Positions 34,828 to 42,945 of a stretch of DNA of 43,415 nt are shown in pieces (position 1 is the stretch's first letter; the number at the start of each line of letters is the position of its first letter). The notes under the pieces are model-generated. The model was not told the DNA's origin and searched no databases. It saw only the letters and a list, made by a program, of their open reading frames with translations. Source of the DNA: Clostridiales bacterium (lineage in GTDB: Bacteria > Bacillota > Clostridia > Peptostreptococcales > Acidaminobacteraceae); contig JASUSA010000023.1 of assembly GCA_030446305.1 (NCBI GenBank), forward strand, positions 1-43,415, given 5' to 3'. A program made the position numbers and the translations under genes.

Positions 34828-34855
34828 TAGACAGCCGCTGTTAGGCGGTTATAAT
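34828..34855 (+). promoter_or_regulatory. Promoter of the DUF2000 gene
   Basis: TAGACA (34828-34833), a 16-nt spacer and a perfect TATAAT (34850-34855). The spacer carries an inverted repeat, CCGC-N6-GCGG, which could be an operator. The rest of the 34541-34919 gap shows no gene. Confidence 0.6.
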
Positions 34856-34919
34856 TAGCCATAAAAACACAGCGCTTTTAATGACTTGAACAGCATTAAT
34901 AGGACTCGAGGAGGCGGCA

Positions 34920-35327
34920 ATGAAATACGATACAAAAGTGGTTATGATTATTGAAGAAAATTTGGCAATGTGGCAAAAGTTAAATGTTACGGCGTTTATA
35001 GCAACGGGGATTGGCGGCACACAGCCTATTATTGGCGAGCCTTATCAAGACGGTGACGGCATCATCTATTTGCCGATGTGCAGGCAGCCAATTATTCTGT
35101 ACACAGCATCTGCGGGAAAAATGAAAGAAATCTTGCTAAAATCATTTACAAAGGAAATTCAGTCTGTGATTTATACAGAAGAACTTTTTGAAACAAAAAA
35201 TGACATGGCGAACCGTGCAAAGGTGGCCGAGTTCAAAACAGAAGCGCTCAATCTTGTGGGTGTCGGTTTGTACGGTAAGAAAAATCAGATTGACAGAATT
35301 GTCAAAGGACTCGAACTGCATCCGTAA
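34920..35327 (+). CDS. DUF2000-family protein
   Basis: A 135-residue soluble protein that I recognise as DUF2000 from the start (VVMIIEENLAMWQKLNVTAFIATGIGG) and the end (EFKTEALNLVGVGLYGKKNQIDRIVKGL). The biochemical role of the family is unknown to me. The ATG has GAGGAGGCGGCA directly upstream. It is divergent from an AraC-type regulator and followed by LUD and cyclodeaminase-family genes after a 227-nt gap that holds another promoter. Relatives are often near amino-acid or regulator genes, but I draw no functional conclusion. Confidence 0.75.
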   Translation: MKYDTKVVMIIEENLAMWQKLNVTAFIATGIGGTQPIIGEPYQDGDGIIYLPMCRQPIILYTASAGKMKEILLKSFTKEIQSVIYTEELFETKNDMANRAKVAEFKTEALNLVGVGLYGKKNQIDRIVKGLELHP

Positions 35328-35372
35328 AGACAGCTGTTAGAGACTATTTTTGTCAAGCTTATCTCAGTTTAC

Positions 35373-35381
35373 TGGTATAAT
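35373..35381 (+). promoter_or_regulatory. Extended -10 promoter before the LUD gene
   Basis: TGGTATAAT gives a perfect -10 (35376-35381) with the TG extension; a -35 is weak (TTGTCA at a 20-nt spacing). The leader to the ATG at 35555 is about 165 nt and shows no riboswitch that I can recognise. Confidence 0.45.
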
Positions 35382-35554
35382 AGAGACATATACGATTTTC
35401 GATTATTAGGTGAGGTAATTGCATAATTTAAATTTTAGGCTTTTCACGCCGATAGGGATATGCATCACAATGGAGCAAGTCAATCTATTGTAGTGAGGAC
35501 TCAAGTTAAAGATATTATGCAGTTTCCTTGGGTAGGAAAGTGAGGAAGTGCGTC

Positions 35555-36151
35555 ATGGGTATTTTTACAGAAGTAGAGAAACAGCTTAAAGTTAGGGGCT
35601 ATGCCGTGCAGACATTTTCAAGCGGTGCAGAGGCCGTCGACTATTTAAACCGTGTGGTTGACGGTGTAACTGTTGGTATTGGCGGGTCGGCAACGGTGAA
35701 AACGCTTAACGCGTATACGGCGTTAAAGGCACACAATACGGTTTATTGGCACTGGGAGCAGGATGCTGATGAAGCGCGCCAAAATGCAATGACGACGGAT
35801 GTTTATTTGGCATCTGCAAATGCGCTGGCTGAAACAGGAGAAATCGTCAATATTGACGGGAAGGGCAATCGCGTGGCATCAATGCTGTTCGGGCACAAAA
35901 AAGTATACTTTATCATTGGGCGCAATAAACTCGTGCCAACTTATGAAGAAGCTGTTTGGCGTGCCAAAAATATCGCAGCGCCAATTCGGGCACAGCAGAT
36001 GAATATGAAGACGCCATGCGCCATTAAAGCAGATAAGTGTTACGAATGCAACAGCCCTGACAAAGTGTGCCGCGGAATGGTGACGCTTTGGGGGCCAATG
36101 ATGGGCTCGGCAGCAGAAGTGCTTTTAATTGATGAGGATTTGGGCATTTAA
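35555..36151 (+). CDS. LUD-domain (DUF162, lactate-utilisation-like) protein
   Basis: A 198-residue single-domain LUD protein. Core motifs are GVTVGIGGSATVKTLNAY, DVYLASANALAETGEIVNIDGKGNRVA and FGHKKVYFIIGRNKL. The C-terminal part has a cysteine cluster, CYECNSPDKVC, as in stand-alone clostridial DUF162 proteins. LutB/LutC relatives take part in lactate oxidation, but partner LutA or LutB is not nearby, so that role is not supported here. The ATG at 35555 follows GAGGAAGTGCGTC; a TTG at 35528 lacks a good site. It is followed after 39 nt by the cyclodeaminase-family gene, suggesting joint action on a small amino or oxo acid (inference). Confidence 0.82.
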   Translation: MGIFTEVEKQLKVRGYAVQTFSSGAEAVDYLNRVVDGVTVGIGGSATVKTLNAYTALKAHNTVYWHWEQDADEARQNAMTTDVYLASANALAETGEIVNIDGKGNRVASMLFGHKKVYFIIGRNKLVPTYEEAVWRAKNIAAPIRAQQMNMKTPCAIKADKCYECNSPDKVCRGMVTLWGPMMGSAAEVLLIDEDLGI

Positions 36152-36190
36152 TTGTCCAATAACGGCTTTGAAAAGAATTGGAGAAGCGAG

Positions 36191-37132
36191 ATGAAAATTG
36201 TAACCGCAGAAGCAGTACGTGAAAAATTAACCATCCCTAAGTGCATGGCGATTATGCGTGACGCACTGTGCCAATTAGAAACTGGCGAGGCACAGCAGCC
36301 GCTGAGAACGGTTGAAATACTTCCAAATGGCGAGGCTTTTGGTTTTATGCCCGCTTATCTGGGGAATACGGATTATTTTGGTGCGAAAATACTGACGGCA
36401 TTTCATGCCAATATGGGAACGAATTACCCAAGTCATATGGGTTATGTCATGCTATTTGAATCCGTTCACGGCGCCTTTGTCGGTATGGCTGATGCTACAG
36501 TAATTACTGAAGTTCGAACGGGGGCTGTTTCCGGTGTTGCAACTGACTTGCTTGCAAGGAAAGATGCCAGCACTTTGGCTTTGATCGGTGCCGGTGCTCA
36601 GGCGCGGTCACACCTTAGAGCAGTTTGTGAGGTGAGGCCGATCAAAACGGTTTTTGTCTATGATCTTTCAGTAGCGCGATCCAAGACATTTATAGATGAA
36701 ATGACTTCAGAATATCCGCAGCTGGAATTTCATGTTGCTAAGACGGCAAAGGAAGCTGTTGCAGATGCAGATATCATTTGTACACTGACGCCGAGTCAGG
36801 CACCTTTTTTAGAATCGCAATGGGTGAAACCGGGAACACATATTAACGCCGTGGGAACGTTCAGTCCGACGACACGCGAAGTGACCAGTGAGCTCGTCGC
36901 CAGATCGAAGTTTTATGCAGACCAAGTTGAGGCGATGAAACGTGAATGCGGTGAATACCTTATTCCCAAAGCGGAAGGGCTTATTGATGAAACACATATT
37001 AGGGGTTCGATTGGCGCGCTTTTGCTGGGACGCATTGAGGGCAGAACCAGTGATGAAGAGGTAACGCTGTTTGATGCTTTGGGGCTGGCGGTTGAAGATG
37101 TCGCCTGTGCGCGATACCTCTGTGTGGAATAA
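36191..37132 (+). CDS. Ornithine cyclodeaminase/mu-crystallin-family enzyme
   Basis: A 313-residue NAD(P)-dependent protein of the OCD/mu-crystallin family. The substrate part has MRDALCQLETGEAQQPLR and GAKILTAFHANMGTNYPSHMGYV. The Rossmann motif is IGAGAQARSHLRAV (about residues 131-144), followed by TLTPSQAPFLESQWVKPGTHINAVGTFSP. Known members include ornithine cyclodeaminase, alanine dehydrogenase, ketimine reductases and siderophore-amino-acid enzymes, so the exact reaction is open. The ATG at 36191 follows GGAGAAGCGAG; the in-frame TTG at 36152, directly at the LUD stop, is less likely. It is the last gene of this cluster. Confidence 0.85.
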   Translation: MKIVTAEAVREKLTIPKCMAIMRDALCQLETGEAQQPLRTVEILPNGEAFGFMPAYLGNTDYFGAKILTAFHANMGTNYPSHMGYVMLFESVHGAFVGMADATVITEVRTGAVSGVATDLLARKDASTLALIGAGAQARSHLRAVCEVRPIKTVFVYDLSVARSKTFIDEMTSEYPQLEFHVAKTAKEAVADADIICTLTPSQAPFLESQWVKPGTHINAVGTFSPTTREVTSELVARSKFYADQVEAMKRECGEYLIPKAEGLIDETHIRGSIGALLLGRIEGRTSDEEVTLFDALGLAVEDVACARYLCVE

Positions 37133-37192
37133 AGCCAAGTGACTATGCGGCGACCGATTTAAAGGTAAAAAAAGATCAGATGCTTACACATA

Positions 37193-37318
37193 AATAAAGA
37201 GCCGACCTGTTCCGAATGACAGGCATTCCAAACGTTAGACCGTTGATAGCGTAAATGGCCTATACGGGTCTATACGGTTAGGAAGTGCGTCATCGGGCAG
37301 CCGGCTTTATTTTTTTGG
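37193..37318. terminator. Structured convergent intergenic region with terminator
   Basis: AATAAAG-GCCG near 37193-37204 pairs with CGGCTTTATT near 37309-37318 across about 105 nt, and a T tract follows on the plus strand. Inside are a CCTGT/ACAGG hairpin (about 37206-37228) and the direct repeat CTATACGG twice. It separates two convergent genes and probably ends both transcripts. Confidence 0.5.
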
Positions 37319-37342
37319 AAAAATGCTTATTTGGATAGAGGC

Positions 37343-37954
37343 TTAACGGTATGTTCCTGAGATATAGGTGACGGGTTCTATTTGGCCTTCTCGTATACAA
37401 CGGATGAGATCCTTTTCACTCACAACTGTATCGAGAAAACGCGTCGCATAAACGCCAATACGATTGATACGATGAGAATCACTGCCGCCGCAATGCGGGC
37501 AGTTTATTTGGTCTGCTGTTGCGGATGCTTTGAGATTATTGGCATCTTTGGTATTGCCATTGAGCGTTTCAACCGCGTGAAGACCGTGAACTTCGAAAAG
37601 ATGATCGTCAAGTCCGCGCATATTTTCGCGATACGGATGTGCGGCAATGCAGGCGCCGCCAACGGCGTTGACATGATCGATCAGAGCTTGTGATGACACC
37701 ATACCCGCAGGTATTTCAGAAAGGCCGAAACAAAGAATATCACCTTCCAGCGTTAAAATCTCAGTACCGACGAAAACGAGAATACCGTATTTTGCTTGCA
37801 TTGCCTCTGCGAAATCTCGGTTGGCAAAAGTATCGTGATCGGTGATGCAGATTCCGTCGAGACCGATGGCTTTAGCGTATTTTATCCCTTCCTCGAAGTC
37901 GATCTGACTGCAAGGAGAATGCTGTTTGGTATGAAAGTGTAAATCGATAATCAT
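37343..37954 (-). CDS. PHP-domain metal-dependent phosphoesterase
   Basis: A 203-residue single PHP-domain protein with the metal-binding motifs in order: DLHFHT (H6, H8), ICITDHDT, VGTEIL, AAHPYR and GGSDSHRI. The family hydrolyses phosphate esters, for example histidinol phosphate, nucleotide or cyclic phosphates and phosphodiesters, with two or three metal ions. The ATG at 37954 has GGAGA five nt upstream; an in-frame ATG at 37966 overlaps the stop codon of the ABC ATPase (TAATG) but lacks a ribosome binding site. As the last gene of the ABC operon it may act on the imported compound once inside the cell. It has no signal peptide. Confidence 0.85.
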   Translation of the reverse strand: MIIDLHFHTKQHSPCSQIDFEEGIKYAKAIGLDGICITDHDTFANRDFAEAMQAKYGILVFVGTEILTLEGDILCFGLSEIPAGMVSSQALIDHVNAVGGACIAAHPYRENMRGLDDHLFEVHGLHAVETLNGNTKDANNLKASATADQINCPHCGGSDSHRINRIGVYATRFLDTVVSEKDLIRCIREGQIEPVTYISGTYR

Positions 37955-37965
37955 AAAAATCTCCA

Positions 37966-39000
37966 TTAAAAAAGATGTATTGCATTTGGACTAAAGTCTA
38001 TGGCAACGGTTTGTCCAAGTTCATAAAGTGAAAGAGATGCCCGATAAAGGCTGTCGGCATAGAGATTGATACTGCCAAGATTGAGCCGGTAGCGAATGAC
38101 ATTGCCGATTAGTTCTCGGCTTGCTACTGCAGCAAAGAGGGTGTTTGTATCATTTGCAGCAGTGTCGGCATCGGTCAAAAGGATTTCATTTGGCGGCAGC
38201 AGCAGGTGTGATTTTCCACGTGGTGAATCACCTGCCGTCAATTTACGATAGAAAGCCGATTCTGATGGCAAATCCGACAGCGGCAAGATATTCACATGAC
38301 CCATAAAATCTGCGGTAAACACATTTGACGGCGCGTGGTAAACGGCTTCAGGCCGATCATACTGCAGGACCTCACCGTAATTCATAACGGCGATTTTATC
38401 GGCAATTGCCATGGCTTCCCTTTGGTCGTGTGTGACGTAGATGGCGGTAATCCCAGTGCTCTGCTGAATCCGGCGTATTTCCTGGCGCATGGACACCCTC
38501 AGCTTTTCATCCAGATTGCTGAGCGGTTCATCAAATAACAGTATTTTAGGTTTTGTAATCAGCGCCCTTGCCAACGCGGCGCGCTGCTTCTGGCCGCCGC
38601 TGAGGGACTGAATGCTACGTTCGTTCATGCCGCTGAGCTCGACCATTTCTAAAACTTCATCGACTTGTTTTCGAATAGTTGCTTTGGGCAGATGTTTGAT
38701 CTTAAGGCCGTAGCCGACGTTTTCTTCGACGCTCATATGCGGGAATAGTGCATAGTTTTGGAAAACCATTGCGGTTTGGCGCTTTTGCGTTTCCCATTTT
38801 GTCACGTTGATGTCATCAAACCAGATTTCCCCACCAGTGGGTTCAAGCAAGCCGGAAATGATTCTGAGCAGCGTCGTCTTGCCGCATCCGGAAGGCCCAA
38901 GAAGGGCAAGCAACTCACCTTTTTGAATATGGAGGTCGATTGCTTTTAAGGCGCTAAAGCCATTGTAGTCTTTGGAGATGGCCTTGATTTCAATGCTCAT
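37966..39000 (-). CDS. ABC transporter ATPase (iron/phosphonate/polyamine-type importer)
   Basis: A 344-residue ATPase: Walker A GPSGCGKTT (about residues 34-42), Q-loop MVFQNYALFPHMSVEENVGYG, signature LSGGQKQRAALARAL, Walker B KILLFDEPLSNLD and switch VTHDQREAMAIADK. About 100 further residues form a TOBE-like regulatory domain. It is of the PotA/FbpC/PhnT type, energising uptake through a paired permease. The start codon overlaps the permease stop by 4 nt (ATGA), so the two are translationally coupled. Substrate is not set by the ATPase; the binding-protein class suggests ferric iron, polyamine-like or phosphonate compounds. Confidence 0.93.
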   Translation of the reverse strand: MSIEIKAISKDYNGFSALKAIDLHIQKGELLALLGPSGCGKTTLLRIISGLLEPTGGEIWFDDINVTKWETQKRQTAMVFQNYALFPHMSVEENVGYGLKIKHLPKATIRKQVDEVLEMVELSGMNERSIQSLSGGQKQRAALARALITKPKILLFDEPLSNLDEKLRVSMRQEIRRIQQSTGITAIYVTHDQREAMAIADKIAVMNYGEVLQYDRPEAVYHAPSNVFTADFMGHVNILPLSDLPSESAFYRKLTAGDSPRGKSHLLLPPNEILLTDADTAANDTNTLFAAVASRELIGNVIRYRLNLGSINLYADSLYRASLSLYELGQTVAIDFSPNAIHLF

Positions 39001-40685
39001 GCGTTCACTTCCTTTTTAAAGGGTGCCTTTAATCGTTTAATGACATCCCGAAAATTGAAAAGCAGATAGTAAAATCCCAGAAAAATAAGTGTCATAAAAG
39101 ACAATAGCAGTGCAATCGCCGCGGCATCGCCGGAGGCATTGCTCTTAACAACGGTAAAAATCTGCTGTACGGCAACCTTATTGGAAGGGATAATCAATAG
39201 AATAATGGCGCCCAGTGTGACCATGCCGTCAGAGAAGCTGCGCAAAAAAGATGCGAAAAAGGCACTTTTCATCTGCGGCAGCATGATGCTGAAAAAAGTA
39301 CGCGCCTGTCCGGCACCGAGATTATAGGAAGCGTTTTCGATATCCGGATGAACGTGTTCTAAAAGTGCATACCCGGCTCTTAGGCCAATATTCATAAAGC
39401 GCGCGATACAAATGAGGTACACAATCGCCTTTGTGCCCAGCAAGACGATACTTGGCAGCGGTGTCAGCCAAAATTTGCCGATGCCGAGAATCGGATACCG
39501 GAATGTGACGAGATAGCCAATGCCAAAGAGAATGCCGGGCACGGCGGCAGGCAGGGTTGCGAACAAATCGGCTGCCGTTGCAAACTTCGGTCGGTGCAGT
39601 TTAAGAAGATAGGCGAGGAAAACGCCTGTACCGGAAGCAAAAAGTGCGGTTGCAGACGCGAGCTTGAACGAATTGATAAACGGCTTGATCTGCGTCCCCT
39701 TTAAGCTTTGAAAATGCGCCAGTGAGAAGGTATAATCGTACCCCCACTGCTTCGTCAAAGCGCCGAGGACGATAAAGAGATACTGCCCTAGCAGGAACGT
39801 GAGGTATAGCGTGCTGATTCCTATCATCATACCTTTCAGATGCCGTGGAAGCGTTCTGTTGACAATGGCGCTGGCAGTGGTATCGTCTGAAAAATAAGAT
39901 CGTTTTGAAAGATGATATTTATGAAGCCAAAAGGCCATAAAACACGGTAGCAGCAGAATAATGCCTGACAGTGCAGCAGACTGCATGTCGTAGAGGCCGG
40001 TGATTTGGATATACAGGTTGGATGCCAGCGTCTGATAGCTGCCGCCGATAATAAGGGGCGTACTGAAATCAGACATGGATGCCAGAAAGACGAGAAGCGC
40101 TGTACCGGCAATTTCGGGCGCCATCATCGGCAGCGTTACCGTCAGCAGGACTTTGCCCTCCGAAGCCCCCATGGTGCGTGCTGCTTCTTCCAGTGAGATG
40201 TCCGTTTTCTGGATGGCGCTGCTGATCAGGAGATAGGCGAGTGCCGTAAGGCCCAAAACCTGAACCGTGACAATGCCGCGCATGCCAAAGGGCGAAATCG
40301 TGAGGCCCAATAACTGGTGCGTAATAAGTCCGCGTTTGCCAAAGAGCATAATATAGGCGATGCTGCCGACAAAAGGCGGATTGATAAACGGCAGCAGGAC
40401 GAGCGCCTTGAGTACCCTCTTACCCGCGAACGCCATGCGATGCAGTGTAAACGCTAAGATCAGGCCTAAAACAGTAGCCATAATCGTGACGATTATGGCT
40501 ACGCTGAGGCTGTGCCGTAAATGTATGAAGCTGTTTTGGAACCCTTTCGTGGTAAAGAAAAGGCTGTCCGAGGAAGAAATCCCGTAGAACACAATGCTGA
40601 CGACTGGTAGTAATATAAAATACACCAGAAAGAGAAAAATAATCCCGTAAATCAGCTTGTGCGGTGAGGGGGTTCTCAAATGCAT
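38997..40685 (-). CDS. ABC transporter permease, two fused membrane domains
   Basis: A 562-residue integral membrane protein with about 12 segments in two halves, each with an ATPase-contact EAA loop: EEAARTMGASEGKVLLTVTLP in the first and ENASYNLGAGQARTFFSIMLP in the second. Single-chain double permeases are typical of the FbpB (ferric iron) and 2-aminoethylphosphonate importer groups. GAGGCGCCT lies just before the ATG on the minus strand. It is 21 nt downstream of the binding-protein gene and overlaps the ATPase start by 4 nt. It forms the channel of the importer. Confidence 0.92.
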   Translation of the reverse strand: MHLRTPSPHKLIYGIIFLFLVYFILLPVVSIVFYGISSSDSLFFTTKGFQNSFIHLRHSLSVAIIVTIMATVLGLILAFTLHRMAFAGKRVLKALVLLPFINPPFVGSIAYIMLFGKRGLITHQLLGLTISPFGMRGIVTVQVLGLTALAYLLISSAIQKTDISLEEAARTMGASEGKVLLTVTLPMMAPEIAGTALLVFLASMSDFSTPLIIGGSYQTLASNLYIQITGLYDMQSAALSGIILLLPCFMAFWLHKYHLSKRSYFSDDTTASAIVNRTLPRHLKGMMIGISTLYLTFLLGQYLFIVLGALTKQWGYDYTFSLAHFQSLKGTQIKPFINSFKLASATALFASGTGVFLAYLLKLHRPKFATAADLFATLPAAVPGILFGIGYLVTFRYPILGIGKFWLTPLPSIVLLGTKAIVYLICIARFMNIGLRAGYALLEHVHPDIENASYNLGAGQARTFFSIMLPQMKSAFFASFLRSFSDGMVTLGAIILLIIPSNKVAVQQIFTVVKSNASGDAAAIALLLSFMTLIFLGFYYLLFNFRDVIKRLKAPFKKEVNA

Positions 40686-40706
40686 AGGCGCCTCAAATTC
40701 TTAATA

Positions 40707-41873
40707 TTATTGCGGCAGATGGCTTTGCCATTCGAGCAGTATGGATTCTCGGTTGGCGGCATTTGCCTGAAAGTCTACAGGGAAAAGCTGAATCGTCTTA
40801 ATGTCGACGATGCCGTCTGGAATGGAAATATCATCTCTTGCAACAGCAGCATAACGTACGTCTGCCAGTGTTTGCATGCCTTTTTTCGAAAGCATCCAGT
40901 CGATGAATACTTTTGCTGCATCGAGGTTTTGCGTGCCTTCGACAATGGCAACGGGCTGCGGCCACCAGCCAGTACCGTCTTTTGGATAGACGAGCTTAAT
41001 ATTGGCATTATTTTCTTCGAGTTCACGGTCGCCGTTGCTGGCGTTGATGCCGACAATGGCTTCGCCTGCGACGACATTGTTGGCAGGGTCGCTTCCGCGT
41101 GCCGTAAAGTATGGGACCTGACCGATCAACTGATCGAGGTATGCCCAGCCTTCTTCTTCGCCGCGGACTTGTAAAATAGCGCTAATGGTGTTGTACGCAG
41201 TGCCGGATGAAGCAGGGTCGGACATGGAGACTTCACCTTTTAATCCCTCTTGAAGCAGATCGTCCCATGTTTCAGGCATTTTTAAACCGTATTCGTCAAT
41301 AAGTGCCGTGTTGACGACCCAGTTGACAAGTGTTAAGGAAGTGCCGTACCAATAGCCGTCAGGGTCTTTCATAATATCGTCGAGAACGGCGCCTTCCGGA
41401 GCGTCATAGGCGTGCAGGAGGCCCTGCTGTGCCGCACTGATAAAGGTATCGGCGCCGCCTGTAAACCAAATATCAGCAATCGGTGTTCCGGCAGTGCTTT
41501 CGTTAATCAAGCGCTGAAGGATTTCGCCGTTTTGCATGGTGAGGTTTTCAACCTTGATACCCGTATCAGCTGTAAATTGTTCCAGAACGGGGATAATTGT
41601 GTCCGTAACGCCATACATGTTCAGCGTAATGTCTTTCATCGCCTCGGCATTGTAGTAATCAGAATGCCATCCAGCATCTGTATCCGCTGCTGTGTCCTGT
41701 GTTGTGTCTGCGGACGTATCTGCCGCAGTGCTCTCGCTGCTGCTTTGAGCCGCTTCTGTTGTATTAGCCGGCGTGCTGTCGGCAGTTTGCTCAGCCGGTG
41801 TGTTGCTTGAACTGCACGCAATCATTAAAAAGGCTGAAATCGCTAAAACGACCAGCAATAATTTTCTTTTCAT
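40707..41873 (-). CDS. ABC substrate-binding lipoprotein (family 1/8 type)
   Basis: A 388-residue lipoprotein: signal peptide with lipobox FLMIAC, C20 being the lipidated residue, as in Gram-positive binding proteins. Residues 21-70 are a flexible linker rich in S, T, A, D and Q. The ligand domain (about 75-388) has LNMYGVTDTIIPVLEQFTADTGIKVE, ADIWFTGGADTFI, TALIDEYGLKMPETWDDLL and GWWPQPVAIVEGTQNLDAAKVFIDWMLS, as in the AfuA/FbpA-like and phosphonate-binding class. Iron-binding tyrosine pairs are not obvious, which weakly favours an organic ligand. GGAGGAAAC precedes the ATG. First gene of a four-gene operon with permease, ATPase and PHP phosphoesterase. Confidence 0.9.
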   Translation of the reverse strand: MKRKLLLVVLAISAFLMIACSSSNTPAEQTADSTPANTTEAAQSSSESTAADTSADTTQDTAADTDAGWHSDYYNAEAMKDITLNMYGVTDTIIPVLEQFTADTGIKVENLTMQNGEILQRLINESTAGTPIADIWFTGGADTFISAAQQGLLHAYDAPEGAVLDDIMKDPDGYWYGTSLTLVNWVVNTALIDEYGLKMPETWDDLLQEGLKGEVSMSDPASSGTAYNTISAILQVRGEEEGWAYLDQLIGQVPYFTARGSDPANNVVAGEAIVGINASNGDRELEENNANIKLVYPKDGTGWWPQPVAIVEGTQNLDAAKVFIDWMLSKKGMQTLADVRYAAVARDDISIPDGIVDIKTIQLFPVDFQANAANRESILLEWQSHLPQ

Positions 41874-41982
41874 GTTTCCTCCATGATTCTTTGTCTTTGA
41901 AATTTCTGCTTAAGCGGTGATGGTGATGCACATAAAACGCCCCCACGTATGTCAAAATCACGCATTCAAGCAGTGCAATGCT

Positions 41983-41988
41983 ATTATA
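41983..41988 (-). promoter_or_regulatory. Possible -10 box of the ABC operon
   Basis: On the minus strand TATAAT occurs about 110 nt upstream of the lipoprotein start; the -35 is weak (TTCTCT at 17 nt), so an activator may be needed. No gene is seen in 41874-42161. Confidence 0.35.
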
Positions 41989-42161
41989 CGCTTTCATTCT
42001 CCAAAAGAGAAAGGATATAAAATAGTTTTATAAACGAGATGAGATATAAGTGATTCTAAGATTGGTGATGTGAATACACTTTTTCGCGTTTAATAAGCAA
42101 TTAATTATGGGCTATATCTCATATTTCGCCTAACTAATATTTCAAATAAAATATTTTTGAA

Positions 42162-42945
42162 ATGGGAAAAATTACAAAAAGGATTTTTCAAATTTATCTT
42201 GAATCTATATGTATAACAAGATTGCGAGGTATGGATATAAACATAGATTTTAGCCAAATTCGACCACATAAAGATAGAAAAGCAGGTTTAATAGCAGGTT
42301 TGTGTCAGCAGATTCAATTATCGGCTGTATTTGATGCATTGTTAGCACAACATACCGGAAGACCACCTGAAATACCGTATGGCTCAATGGCTCAGTTGAT
42401 GCTGATTAACCTAGCTGATGACCATCATCCCCTTTGGAGAATGAAAGAATACTTTGCGGACAAGAATATAGAATCTTTACTTGGTCATCCTGTAGAACTC
42501 TCTAAACTTAATGATGACAGGTTCGGTGGTTTTCTGGATGCGATGCAAGCAGCCGATTGCAAGAAAATATATTTAGAACTTTCCACAAATGCCTTTCGGC
42601 GTTATTCAATTGCTTTCCAACGTGAACTTTGATACGACGTCAAAGATCATGTGGGGTGAATATAAGACTGCCGAAGGAACAACAGGTGTCATTGACGTCA
42701 GCTTTGGTTATTCCAAACAAAAGCGTCCTGACAAGAAACAGATAAAGATGTCACTTGGTACATCGAATGGCATCGGTGTAGATGGTCAGGTTTTATCGGG
42801 GTCGTTAGATGACAAGACATTTAATGTCGATAATCTTGATCGTGCCAACGAGCTAAAGAAAGCATTTGGTGTAGAAGGTGAATTCTTTTACATTGCAGAC
42901 AGTGCTGCGTTTACGGAAAAATTTTTAATCAAAGCAAAAAAATGA
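42162..42945 (+). pseudogene. Broken IS1634-type transposase (DUF4277 N-terminal domain)
   Basis: The first frame (to 42632) contains GMDINIDFSQIRPHKDRKAG, YGSMAQLMLINLADDHHPLWRM and LNDDRFGGFLDAM, the N-terminal DUF4277 region of IS1634-type transposases. After NAFRRYSI a one-base frameshift near 42610-42625 moves the protein into another frame: NVNFDTTSKIMWGEY (first catalytic D) and FFYIADSAAFTEKF (second D region). That frame ends in KAKK at 42945, before the rest of the catalytic domain. It is therefore a frameshifted, 3'-truncated remnant. Confidence 0.8.

Noticed and set aside
35395-35520. LUD leader starting TTAGGTGAGG, resembling the beginning of an M-box riboswitch
   Set aside because: Only the first ten bases match; the later conserved M-box parts are absent.
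35543-37293. Identical 14-mer AGGAAGTGCGTCAT before the LUD gene and after the cyclodeaminase gene
   Set aside because: A single 14-bp match in 43 kb can arise by chance, and the flanks do not extend the similarity.
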